A stretch of 64,000 bases of DNA, taken from positions 37,136,501 through 37,200,500 of the forward strand of contig NC_134368.1 in assembly GCF_035582795.1 (NCBI RefSeq), in the 5' to 3' direction. The notes under the pieces were generated by a model, which saw nothing but the letters and a program-made list of their open reading frames with translations, had not been told where the DNA came from and did not search any database. This document shows, piece by piece, positions 24,485 to 36,600 of this stretch. Origin of the DNA: Mycteria americana (taxonomy: Eukaryota > Chordata > Aves > Ciconiiformes > Ciconiidae). The translations under genes and the position numbers were made by a program. Each line of letters starts with the position of its first letter. Within the stretch, counting starts at the first letter, position 1.

Positions 24485-27400
24485 GTGTTATTTTTTTAAT
24501 GGATACTCACCATTCACATTAATAAAGCATACTGATGCATTTGAAATTTACTTATAGTAATATATAGCCTAACACTGAAATTAAAAATACCTGAAATGGT
24601 TGGCTTGCAGAGATCAGGCTTGAAATTCAAATTTCTATTTCCGAAAGAAAGCAGGTCCACACTCCCATCTCAGTTATACTGATACGAGTCTGAAGGAACT
24701 ATATTCGTTAACCTGATTCAGTTTACAGCGTAGCACCAGATATTGTATACTTATAAATCTATGGGACTCTGCAATTCTTCTGTCCAAATGCAAATACATG
24801 TAATTTGTTAACTTGCTAAATAAAAGATAGCTCGTTATACAAGGTATCATCTAGGCCATTCAGAGATCTTACATCTGCTTTTCAGCAGACCTCTATTCAG
24901 CAGGCAACCTAATGCAGAGCTCAAATAGGAGAACTATCTGATGCCACAGACAGGTAAAGCTCTAAAATGCAGAAAAGCTTATATATTTACATCCGTCATC
25001 TTAGTGTAATACTCCTCTATCATAACTGGGGATGAAATGCCTCACTATTATTTACATTGTTAAATACAGAGGGGAAAAAACAATGCAAACTCTGTGGCGA
25101 ATAACCCAAGGAAGCTCAAAAGCCCATGAGTGATGCAATATATTGTGATGCTACCCTTTATCCTTTCTAGCAGTAGCAGTTTTTACCAGTGAACTTGGTG
25201 CCCTGCATTTCATTCTGAAAATTTAAAATGCCTGCATTTCAATTACACTAATTTAAGTCTGTCAAACTAGACCAGAAAAACAGGATGATAATTGATTCCT
25301 GTGTACAAAGGACAATCTCATATGGATTATCAGTTTTGTGAGACCTGTTAAATTTTTCAACCCCCTGAGTGATAAAGAGGAGACTGTAGAAGATGGATAG
25401 CATCCCATCCTTCTGTGAACGAGAACTATCAATGGAGAACACCGCTGCAGCGGAGAAAAGGTGCCCATCTCTCCTTGCAGCCTGATGCTGGTACAGGATA
25501 AATGACAGAACAGTCCTTAGCCAACATGCATGGCCTCTAACCATAGGCAGCACTTGCATACTGTACCTAAACTGACGTTTGGACCACTAGGTACCATTTA
25601 CAGGTACTTAATCGGATTTATGGAGATTCAAATGAGTGTCTCAAGAGCCTAATCTCCTAATCCAGAAACCTCAATTACACAATATTTTCTGTGAAAATAT
25701 TGAAGTAAATGGCCATTTTCCAGCATGTCATATGGGGAAAAAAACTGCAAAAATTAACCTGACAGGGATGCAACAAGTTTCAGAACTTTAGTTGGGCAAG
25801 GTCTGTCAGGTGTTCTAGCACTGGAGAAGTCTGTGTTTACAAACTGCGGAATCTCTGACAGAGGGTGTTACATCTACAAAACCTTGGTTGTCACACTGTT
25901 TGTCTGCTACTTTGTCATCAGTTTGGCTCAATACATATCCTCTGCTAAACACAGCAAAAAGCCACCTTGACTGTACATATCCCTTTAGGACAGAGAGCTG
26001 AGGCTAAATAGGACTTGGACTAAAAGAAGAGCTGATTCCGGCCTGTGGGTTCGAGCTAACAGATTTGACATTAGCCACGATTTTGGACTTTATTCTGGCA
26101 AAACTAACTGGAAATTCTATTTAATATATGATTATGTTTTATTTATACTTTGCCTATAATTTATTCTGTTTTAACATTACTTTGGCTGCTCATAGCAAGA
26201 GTTGTGCTTTTTCTAGCCTTTTCCTGCTACTTTCCGCTTACTAACACTATCAGCACTGACAAAACTTATTCTACTGCAGGATCTAAAGGTGGTCTTGATT
26301 ATTCTAAAATAAAAGACTGCAAATTTATAAGTTGCCCCCGTGTGAATTTTTTGGCTGGCTCATGCTAGGCAATGATGCAGAACTGTACTTTTGCTTTAAG
26401 GCTTGCCTACCATTTCTGGAATTAGCTTTCTTTTGATATGTTTTTGATGGTGGAGTATATATTTCCCTTTACATTTTTGAGAAAGTGGTCCTACACAAAT
26501 TCCCCTCTGAATCAAAGGCAGAATTTTGGGTCGTCTTCTCCACCCAGGAGTAGCTACTGGGCAGAGTACTGTACTATCAAACTGGGAAATAGAGTATTCT
26601 CCCGGGTTTACAGAGAATCATTCAGCTTGGAAAGAACTAACCACGACCCTGATATGCAGGCTGGAGGAAAGAGATGAAGCATTTATCATCCCATAGCTCT
26701 GAATATCACATGAATGGTAACCAATGGCTGTGGAAAGCCTGGGCTATGTGCTGGTACACAGCAACAGCAAAGAAATATCCTATGACAAAGAAATCCTCTG
26801 GGGTGCTATGGAGAAAAGACTGAAGTGTTCAGAATAGTGACACTGAAAAAGACTTTGGGCTTAACGTTCACATTATTCTACTAATCCTTTTCCAGAGATG
26901 TCAAATTGGTGTGCAGTAACTTTACTTCAGTAATGTCAAGCAACATTAATATTTCTAAAAAACTGTACATCTTCTCTATTATATATAAATTATATGTAAA
27001 ATCTACTTCAAAAGCAGTAAAATTAATTCTCTGAATACATACCCATTGTTCTTGTGAAGGACCACTTTACATTCTGGAAACACTGTAATTTAGAAATGCA
27101 AAAGTATGCCTGGCTGGTTTAGTATCTTTTCTTCTTTGAAACATTCAACAAATATTTAAAAAAATGAAATGTCTTGTTAAACTAATTTTAAAAGATTAAT
27201 AAATATCTTATTGTGAAATTTAAGGAAATCTAGGAAATGTCACATTCGTTATTTCATACTGCTTTATAGTAGTCTCTTCAGCTGTGGACTAAAATGGTTG
27301 TGAGGTGCAGGACTGGAATGACGTGCCTAGGATTCCAGTACTGCAGGTGTTTATTCTGTGACTGACATGGACAACTCACATAACCTTTCTATGCTACCCT

Positions 27401-27635
27401 TTTGCAGACGTTAAGAATTACTCACTTAGAACAACAAATTTTAGGGAGGCTTCCTTAACCCTCAATAAAATCTAGCATTAAAAATATAAAGTAATAGCAT
27501 ATGCTGAATTATTCAATCTATCAAAGAATTTTTACTATCTTTAAAGAAAATGCGTGCCAGAATTTTAAGGACTGCTTTATAACTGGCATTGATACTTTTT
27601 ACAGGAAGATACTTTTCAATGAATACACATACTTT

Positions 27636-27745
27636 TGCTTTTCTCTACTTTCTATTCTTTTGCCTTTCTGTATCTGTTCTGTTTACGCTTTTCAGCCTGT
27701 TAACATCACCGTATTCCTGACCTTTTGTCTTTATTCTCTATAATC
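27636..27745 (+). promoter_or_regulatory. Pyrimidine tract upstream of PDLIM3 exon 6
   Basis: About 110 nt dominated by T and C, with several TTCT, TCTT and CTTTCT cores of the kind bound by PTB (PTBP1). It lies 45-155 nt before the exon-6 acceptor. PTB typically represses muscle-specific exons outside striated muscle, so this is a plausible silencer of the skeletal route. Function is inferred. Confidence 0.35.
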
Positions 27746-27789
27746 TGATATGCCTTGCACACTCTTCTGTAATCTGGCTATTAACCCAG

Positions 27790-28053
27790 TGGATGCAGCA
27801 CTCCTTCGGGGATTGACTGTGGCAGTGGACGCAGTACCCCCTCGTCAATTAGCACGATTAGCTCTATCTGCCCTACCGAGCTGAAAGCAGTGTCTAAGAT
27901 GGCCCCTAACATTCCCTTGGAAATGGAGCTTCCCGGTGTCAAGATTGTACACGCTCAGTTTAACACACCTATGCAGTTGTACTCAGATGACAATATCATG
28001 GAAACACTGCAAGGCCAAGTTTCTACAGCTCTGGGGGAAACACCCGTAATAAG
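27790..28053 (+). CDS. PDLIM3: PDLIM3 exon 6 (skeletal-type alternative, ZM motif)
   Basis: A 264-nt exon encoding about 87 residues: a serine-rich segment (GCSTPSGIDCGSGRSTPSSI) followed by the ZM motif (VKIVHAQFNTPMQLYSDDNI then METLQGQVSTALGE). It enters and leaves in phase 2, so it can be included or skipped without changing frame downstream. Acceptor ttaacccag, donor AG/gtaatt. With exon 5 it makes the 363-residue skeletal form. The length agrees closely with mammalian ALP. Confidence 0.95.
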
Positions 28054-30703
28054 GTAATTAGAGCAGTATCTTTAATATTTATGAATGTACAAATTTAGAA
28101 CATACCAAAAATCATGAGCTTTAATAATATCACGCTTTCTACAAAGATGGGTAAAAGGGTTAGAGAGAACCTAAGTCACTTAAAGCCATTCAGTGTTTTC
28201 ATAAAATATTAGTAATTTATTATTTTTAACCCAAAGTATTAAAGGAGTCTTTCAGAATTTACAAATAAATATTCCATAGGAAATACTCTTATATTTGTAG
28301 CTAATAAATAAAAACTGATGATACTGCCTGGACTATTAGCTGACTGACCCCTCCAACTCAAGATTCTGATTCCCTCCAAAATTCAAAACTATTTCTTATT
28401 ATAATAATTATTTATTTAATAACTTATTAATACTTAATAAAATACTATTATTAACTCAAATTGATTTCAACTGTTGAAATTCAGGTTGTGAAGCTTAGGA
28501 AATCTTGGACATGTTTATAGTGTTCTAGACATTTAACTCCCATTCAGGACAACTCATTTAGTATGACTAGCTCTTGTCCAAAAAGAGCCAGAATTGACTT
28601 TGTAGGTCTATTAATCCATCTCTGACTTATTAATTTTATCCATTGCAATGACTAAAAGTCAGGTAGGAACCTTATGTATCTGGATAACAATGATGAGTAT
28701 ACAATAAAATGTTTTAAAGCATTATTCATTTTTTTCAAGGGACAATTCATCATTCACGTTGCTTTACCTTTACTTTTGCATAATAGTAAAATATTCTTCC
28801 GTTTTACAACAGTACTTAAGTTAATAATTCATACATATGGTGTAAACTAAAGCTAATTACTAATATTTCAAATAAACAATAATCACTGGCACCAATGAGC
28901 CTTCTTCAGCACCTTGCAGAATCGGGCTATTACTAACCATAAAAATTATATTTATACAGAAGTATTTAAGTTCACCCTATCTGATGAAAACTGTAGTTCA
29001 TGAAGTCTTTGCAGAGTGATGTTACTCTACTGCATGAATATTTATCCTCAGTCACAACAATTAGAGAACAATAAAAGAAAAATTTGCTTTTTCTTTATTC
29101 TGAAATCATGGATTAAGCCCAGAGTAATCAGATTTCACAAATGCCTGGGGCATTCCCAGTTTGAGAACGGACTCTCTACGCAGGTTTGAAATGTCTCTTT
29201 TGTTGTGGGATTGGTTTTCACTATGTATGCATTTAGAAATGTTATCTCACACCTTTGTGTCTCTTTTTTTGCCTTCTGTATGTAATTGTATTATCACTTG
29301 TTTGATGTTTAGAAGTATTTTAGTAAAGAGGAGAGAATCAAGGGTTTAATTAGCCTTTGGTGAGAACTGTAAAAACTAAGCTCCTTCTATTCATTAAAAC
29401 CTTGCAACAAGAGAAGAAAGTAGTATTTTCTTCACCAGCTTAAAGACAGCTCAGAGAAATCTGTTTATGGATGAAGGTGTAAACAATTAACCTAAGGGGT
29501 CACTGCCCAACTGCCGCTGCCCTTACTGTGCCATTTGACAGCATAGATGCTACCCTGGGAAACAAACCAAACCATATAAAGCAAAATCCAGTCTAATTCC
29601 TTGCAGAATTAGTTGCTTATTTCCACTGGAAACTTACCTAAGGCTTAACAGACAGTAGGACGCCAGTTGTAACACAAAGCTTAAACTGGACATTTATGTA
29701 TGTATCACTGAGATAACAGACTTCATCAAAGTAAATTTGGACCTCTCTAATTAGTCCCAGTAGCAGTTTGAAATTTACAGATGCCACACATTCAGCCTAA
29801 TTCCTGCCAGTGCATATAGTCATCTACTCTTCCTCTCAACTACTTAGGATGTTAGTTATCATGATGAATTTAAAACATTCGGCACAGTTTACAATACCAT
29901 GAAATATTCTTGGTAAAATCTTCGGCTCACGGGTCATTGGAAATTCAACCATCAACTGTTGTTTGGACAATAATTTACTTTATATTTTTATCATAAAATT
30001 GGCATTACAAAAAGTCAGCCATGTCCCATTCTAATTAAATTAAGAAATAGAATATCCATTCATCAGTGTTCACCTTACAATGCTTCCTACTATGCAATAC
30101 CTACTTCACTCTCTCTTGTCACCTCCATAAGTTAAATAAGTAACAATTATCTTAGCCAAATAATCACTATATTAAGTAGTGATTGAGCCAACTTAGAAAA
30201 GGAAGAATACCTTCATGTCATGATACTCTCCCAAAAGATTTGTTTGCTTAGGTTTTGACTGACCTTATGTAAAGATATGAGCTGTAATTTTAACAACATT
30301 CTTGAGGCCAGCTGCTGTGAAAATGGAATTTCTAGATAGTGTACCAAAGAGCGCCTGGTAATACAGCAGCTGATTATAGGAATGCAAGTGCTTTGAGGTT
30401 AAACACAGGTACCGGCCTATTTCCAAATGCCGTTAGAGCCAGAACAGTAATTACGGAAATACTTGCACGAGTTTGTAGACTTCTTTTTGTAACAATTGCA
30501 CAGATTCTCTTTATTCAGCACTTTTTAGATCAAGAGGAGGCTATATAAAGCAATGCTACCTGGAAGAAAGAGTCTTTCAGTAGCTGTAGAAACACATTGT
30601 CTTTATGTTTGTTTCCTGAATCATATTCTATGCCTGGGGGAGCTACTGCTTTAAAGTTATGTTTGTTAAACTGCTTTATCTGCTCTTCCTCCCTGTGATA
30701 CAG
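28054..30703 (+). other. PDLIM3: PDLIM3 intron 6
   Basis: A 2.6-kb AT-rich intron. A TGCATG RBFOX core occurs near 29032. No exon, RNA gene or transposon was recognised. Confidence 0.8.
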
Positions 30704-30831
30704 CGACCCATCTCCCAACTCAGTGCCTCAGTCTGACGTGTACAAGATGCTGCATGCCAACCAGGAGGAGCCCAGCCAGCCTCGCCAGTCTGGCTCCTTT
30801 AAGGTGCTCCAGAATTTAGTCTCCGAGGAAG
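30704..30831 (+). CDS. PDLIM3: PDLIM3 exon 7
   Basis: Common exon used by both isoforms, about 42 codons: [20 protein letters not shown] then [20 protein letters not shown]. The SDVY-LH and [11 protein letters not shown] segments are conserved in PDLIM1, PDLIM3 and PDLIM4. It enters in phase 2, accepting AA from exon 4 or AG from exon 6, and leaves in phase 1. The donor G/gtggtt is weak. Without splicing there the frame ends almost at once (GGT GGT TAA). Confidence 0.93.
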
Positions 30832-31896
30832 GTGGTTAATAATGACATATTCTACCTATTCAAAGCATTTTTAAATGTTTGTGGGAAGGGGGAATCTGAG
30901 AAGAAAATATGGGAGATCAGAGCTATAAGAATTTCTGAAAGCCCAAGTCATTCTGAATCTTATAGATAGCACACCAGCCTCCTAACATTTTCCCCCCTTG
31001 CTTTTATAGCTAGCAATCTCCTGTGTGAATAAAATGGGGGTGTTAATCACATTTTTCAGAATCTCTTCTCAGATTTTAAGATTGTTAATGCACAAAGTTG
31101 ACTTTAACTGAATGATAAAAAGTTTTATGCAAGAGAACTTTTGGGACAAGCTGCATATACTCATGACACCAAGAAAGAAAACACTCTCTTCCACATCCAG
31201 GAAAAGAGAAACTTAAACCGACTCCTAAAATGAGTTTCACCCATCCCCTCTTCATTCTAAATAAAAATTGAAGAGGACAATATAATTTACAGTTATATTT
31301 CCTTCAAATGAAGAAGTCTTGAAAATAACATTACTAAAGGCTGCAAGTTTGTTATATGTACAGTAACTGTAAAGAATAAAATACAACCAAAATTAACCTA
31401 AAAGGTAAATGTTTAAAATTTTAATTTTTATTGTCTATATATATCATTGTGGGATTTTACTTGGCATTTTCTTGTATTTTGCTATAATTTTGTATTCATA
31501 CCATGTTACTAATCTTTCCGAATTTGTTGTATGGTTAGTTATATAAATAAGAAGCTTTCTAACAATAGGTCTTGACTATGTTACGTTGCTGTGTTGAAGC
31601 CAAAGCCTCCTCCCTCTCCTACTATACCCAAGACCTACTATCAGAGAATTAGGTGATGTCTGTGAGACAGAGAGCACTATATATATAAAATCACTTTTGT
31701 GCTTGCTTTTTGCACAGCTACAGAATGTTTTTCCCAATTCCAAACAGGTGGAATCTGGCCCACTAAACTTGTATAGAGAAACTTCACTGTTTCTTGATAT
31801 AAGGGACATCCAGAACTGTATTTACAGTAAAAGTATTTAACTGCATCAGATGCTTTTATATTAGCCTGTACATAACAGGATTGTTTTGGTTCTCAG

Positions 31897-32008
31897 ACGG
31901 ACGCCCCGTGGGTACAAGAAGTGTGAAAGCACCTGTAACAAAGATACCTACTGCCATGCCTGGTGTCCAGAAAGTGCCGCTGTGTGACAAGTGTGGGAAT
32001 GGGATTCT
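31897..32008 (+). CDS. PDLIM3: PDLIM3 exon 8 (start of LIM domain)
   Basis: Encodes [20 protein letters not shown], then [17 protein letters not shown]. The CDKC pair (residues 293 and 296 of the long form) supplies the first two zinc ligands of the single LIM domain. Acceptor ttctcag, strong donor gtaagt. Phase 1 in, phase 2 out. Confidence 0.95.
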
Positions 32009-32832
32009 GTAAGTTGTTTCTTTTTAGTTTTAGAAATCTCTGGTTCAAGCACATGTCCTCAAACACCACCGCAGACTACAGGAATGCTTTCCAAGTGATG
32101 GTCTTGGTCTCCGTCTGCACTAGTAGAAAAATGCTTCTAGAGAACAGAGATATGAAAACATATTCTTCTAAATCCCAAATTATTAACCTGTACCTTAGAC
32201 ACTTTTGATGCAGATTATTTCAGTTTTGACAATGTACCATCAAGGCTTTAATTAAGGTTTCTCAGGACCTTTTGCAAGTCAATCATTAACACATACATAA
32301 TGAAACCAGCAGTTACCTCTGCTGCATTGTCTCGGGCTGCGAATTCTCAGAAGTTTCTTGGTAGTGTAAAGCATCCTTCTCCCAACCCAGTGGAAGTATC
32401 CAGAAAGCCCTGTGGGCCTGTTTTAAAACTACCAGATTTCTACCTGAATGACATCACTAACTTCAGCAAAGAACACAGATAATGATGAGCTCAGAGAACA
32501 CAGTCACTGAGGAAAAGAAACGTGGTTTTTAAACTCATTTTGTCACTGATAGGTTAGACTGTGCTCTCTGTGTTGTAACCAAACTAACATGTTTCTTCAA
32601 ACTCTAGTTTTCCAGCGAACTATTGAACTATGCGATCAAATCTACAGCATTTTATGTCGCTTACTCAAACTCAGCTTCCAACCTTAAATTATACAGTAGT
32701 CGGCAAAACCACTAGACGAACTAAAAGCCTTAAGATAAATACCTAGAATTTACTTTGTGTCATACTGTAGTTTCTTCTCACTTTAAATTCATATAAATTA
32801 ATTGGTTTTTTCTTTTCATTGTTTCTGTATAG

Positions 32833-33022
32833 AGGAACAGTGGTGAAGGCACGTGATAAATACCGGCACCCAGAATGTTTTGTGTGCTCCGACTGCAATC
32901 TCAACCTGAAACAAAAAGGCTACTTCTTTGTGGAGGGCCAACTATACTGTGAAGCTCATGCCCGAGCTCGCATGAGGCCACCAGAGGGATATGAAGCAGT
33001 TACCGTTTACCCAAAATGCTAG
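32833..33022 (+). CDS. PDLIM3: PDLIM3 exon 9 (rest of LIM domain, stop)
   Basis: Last coding exon. It completes the LIM domain with ligands at [10 protein letters not shown] and CEAH. With CDKC from exon 8 this gives the full C2HC-C2CH zinc set with 17-residue loops. The protein ends [14 protein letters not shown] and TAG at 33020-33022. Acceptor tctgtatag, preceded by a strong pyrimidine tract. Total coding length is 1092 nt (363 residues) by the exon 5-6 route and 948 nt (315 residues) by the exon 4 route. The LIM domain mediates protein contacts at the Z-disc. Confidence 0.97.
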
Positions 33023-33670
33023 TCTTACGTTAACACACAAATATATGCATGCACACAAAAAGCCATTAACAGCTTAGAACTGCAGTACAAGTGTCAGGAC
33101 TTCCGCCTGATTCCAAAATAGCAGCTTTTAAATCTTTTCTTGTGGGATTCTGAGGGAGGTGGAAGTCCCTATTAGCCGGCAGTAGCATATTATACAAGTA
33201 AAATTCTGCTAACATATTATCTTTGAAGTTGCCAATATAACTCAACAAAGTATAAACTAAAACAGCTGTACTGGAATTAAAAAAGTGAAACAGCTGAGGT
33301 ATTACATAATTACTACAGCATATACATAAGTGCTGTAATCAAGACATTATTATTAACGTAAATTAAGCATCTGTGCAAACACCAAAGCCATCAAGGCATT
33401 ACAGGCGGGGCCCTAACAAATGTAGAAACTTGACAGATCATTAGAAAAGCAGCTATTTTACATGGATAGTACAAAACAAGCAGTTGTTCATGTCTGCTTC
33501 CACCATCTATTATTCAACTACCATTAATGTATGCCAAAAATAGATTTTGCTTACTTTGCTTTGAATTTGGGGTTATATTGACTTAATTTTCTGATGCAGC
33601 AACTGTGATAAGGAATAATTACCATGTCATACAATAAAATGGCTAGTATAATAAAGACTGGTTAGTAAGA
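33023..33670 (+). terminator. PDLIM3: PDLIM3 3' UTR with poly(A) signals
   Basis: Sequence after the stop codon with canonical AATAAA hexamers at 33633-33638 and 33650-33655, and a further one at 33781-33786. The clustered pair suggests a 3' UTR of about 650 nt. The exact cleavage point cannot be read from sequence alone. Confidence 0.55.
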
Positions 33671-36600
33671 AGCAAAACAGAAGTTCTACGTTGTTTTAAT
33701 GATTTGCAATGAAATCAGCTTTCACATCGCTTAGCAGAAAATTGTTCTGAGGCATGGACACACATATATTGTTTTCTGGAAATAAAACCCACACTCTAGT
33801 AGGAACTCACTGCAAATTGAGAATTAAAGTAAATTTAAAAATCTTTCTGCAGAAAACGGTGCTGTTTTTTTGCATCTCCATCTTTCAATTTCCGTAATAG
33901 AAACAATGGGGAACTATCATCATAATATCTCCATTGCTGGTAAATTAAAACTTGGGACAACTTTAAAAATAAATGTTAATTAAAATATGCAAAGGAAAGA
34001 CCTTTTATAAAAAGCCTGGTGAAGTCCTAAGGAAAAAAAAGCTGAAAGAATACAGTTTTTAAATCAATTTCTGAAACTTTTTAAGGGCTACGTTGCTTTC
34101 AGGTAGGTGCCAGCTACTTATACACACCTGACTGACAAACCAAAGCATTTTTAAAAAATATCAACACAATTCATAAATGATTTATGGGGGTATTTTGAAT
34201 CCACTTTAAAGTAGGAAAATCTACAAAATTTTATATCAAGTCTACAAGGCTAGCAGAAATTAACAACTCAGGGGCAAACAATCTTATATACTTTTCCCAT
34301 TCTACAATGTAAGAAGCTTAAAATGTAAGAAGAATATGGAATCAAAATAAGAAGCTGTACATACTTTAAATTTATTTTTAAAATTCAGATGAGTCCCAAA
34401 GCTTGAAATACAATGTCCACATATTCAAAGACTTTACAAAATGTCTTAAAGCATTATTTCACAATTTAAATGTTTTTTAAAATGTGTGTGTCACAGCATT
34501 TAGAATTTATGCCTGCATATCAAAAGCAGACATAAAAGAAGTGTTGCACCCTTTTAAAGTTTAGTTCCTGAATTATTTGGGGGCAAAAAACATAATTCTG
34601 CTCCTCATGTATCATGGAGACTATGTGTAGGATTTATATTTTTCCACTGATAAAGCCCATAAAATAAATCTGAAAATCCTTTTGAAAGTGAGAGTGCACA
34701 TAACGTCTATTTTTACAAACGTAAAATGTCATTGGTGTTTTAAGATATTTGCTTAACGTTCATTTCTTTGTGGAGTAACTGAAGGTAAAAATAAATCTAC
34801 TATATGTGATAAAGACTCTGTATTTCTTTTCAACTGGTATGAAAAATGAGAAAGTGTGAGTGTCAAGTGACTTGACAATAATAGAAGTTTGGCATTTTCA
34901 GCCTGACAGAGGAGTACGCTTTGGATTTATCAAACCGCTGGCAAGAATGAAACACAATTTTTGTATTAGGCATTTGAGTATGTAATCTGGGCAAAATTAG
35001 CTTTCTAAAACTGAATGAGATCATGTGCTTTCAAAACTGAAGACCCAAAACTGCTCTCTCTTTAGAAGGCCAAACATAGCAACTGTAAATGTGGAGAAGC
35101 TCTTGGAAAAGTAGATACAAGAACTGTTAGGTTAAAAGAAAGTCATAGAACATGACCTGATGCCAAAACTTTGGGGAAAGTTCAGTGGTATTGCATCATC
35201 GCATGGTGCTATTTTGGGAGGTTTGAGGTTGAACATGATTTTGATAGACTTAGAAGGTAAGCCTATCTCATTACAAGTACTGGCCTATGTGAAAACTTTT
35301 ACACCAATATAACATAAAGGAAACAAAGATTTTCAGCTAATGCAGATTCCAAAATCCTTAATCCTGATAGAGGAGAAAAATAGGAAATCTCATCCTACAG
35401 TCACTTCAGTCTGCGGGACTTGAATATAGAGATTTAAAGGTGAGAGAAAGATACAGCAATTCTCTCTATAGCGTGCTCAAGGCCGAATTCTTTATCTCAG
35501 TAGGGTGTCAGTGGTTCCTGGCACAAATCCTTTACAAAGTGTCCAGCTAAAGAACTATCTGCTTTATCTTCTGGCTTAAGAATGGCATAGCCAGTAAATC
35601 ATGATAGCTTAATGCTACTGTGCCTCTCAGCTGTGTCCAGACTTTTTAATATATATATTACAAGCTGAAGAGAGCCATGGGATTTATTTTTAGATGGAGA
35701 GAAAGATAGTAAGTGTGACTTCACATGCTTGTTATCTCGACTCTTCAGATGTTGATCAACAGGTGTGAAAAGCTTTCCTCAGCTATGCTACTGCTGCATA
35801 AACAGCAGGGCTGTTCTGGGAGATGTTAAAAACTTACATGAAACTGTAATTCTCCAAATGAGTAAGCCAAGAACTGCATCTGAAAATACACAGGTTAATT
35901 TATATGGTGCTGTTGTATCAATTGTTCCAAGACAAATGCTTTGGTCTTTTAAGTAATGCTGAAGCATTGCCAACAATTTGAAACCTAAACAGTTCTCTAA
36001 AGTAGTTAAAAGAAACTATGTTGTTTCCATCAACTCAATAACATTTTTCAGTTTTTCAACCACATTTCATCACTTAAAAAATTAGACTAACACTTTTGTT
36101 CAGATCAGGAGTATACCATTGAAAGTAAACCCCCCATCGCTCCCACTTCCTGCATTTTGGTTCACATCACACAACAGCTTCAGAGAGCACAAAGTGGTTT
36201 CCTTTACGACTAAATTCAACTAGAAGATGATCTCTGGGAGCACTGCTAATGCACACCAACCACTAATGGGCATTCAGTCCATAGAATCAAATTAGAGCTA
36301 AATAGCCCCTCCTTGAAACACAGAGTAGGTAGATGCCAGGTCCTCAGTACCAACTGATCTGCTCCTACTGCACCACATTGGCTGCTAATGCAGACATAGC
36401 TTGAAGCATTTCTTGCAACTTTCATAGAGGAAAAGTTTCTTAACAGAAATTAAATTACTGACTGTTTAAAACTAGAGATATATCCAGTCTCAGAATTTGG
36501 ACCCAGCTTCAGATGTTCCAAAGCTCAGAGGTGTTTCCTCAAGAATTTTGGTTCAAATTTCTATAAACCATATAAAAGGGAACAACTCTGCAGTTGGGTA

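Larger units (their letters stand above)
24446..27789 (+). other. PDLIM3: PDLIM3 intron 5
   Basis: A 3.3-kb intron between the two skeletal exons. It carries the RBFOX/MBNL-like motifs above, an AATAAA at 24521-24526, and a long pyrimidine-rich tract at about 27636-27745 just before exon 6. No other exon or repeat was recognised. Confidence 0.8.

Noticed and set aside
32300-32482. 60-codon + strand frame between PDLIM3 exons 8 and 9
   Set aside because: Exon 8 joins exon 9 in perfect phase to form the LIM domain. Including this frame would split the zinc-ligand spacing, and it has no matching acceptor/donor pair.
35648-35661. TA-rich perfect palindrome
   Set aside because: A simple alternating TA tract in AT-rich DNA, expected by chance.
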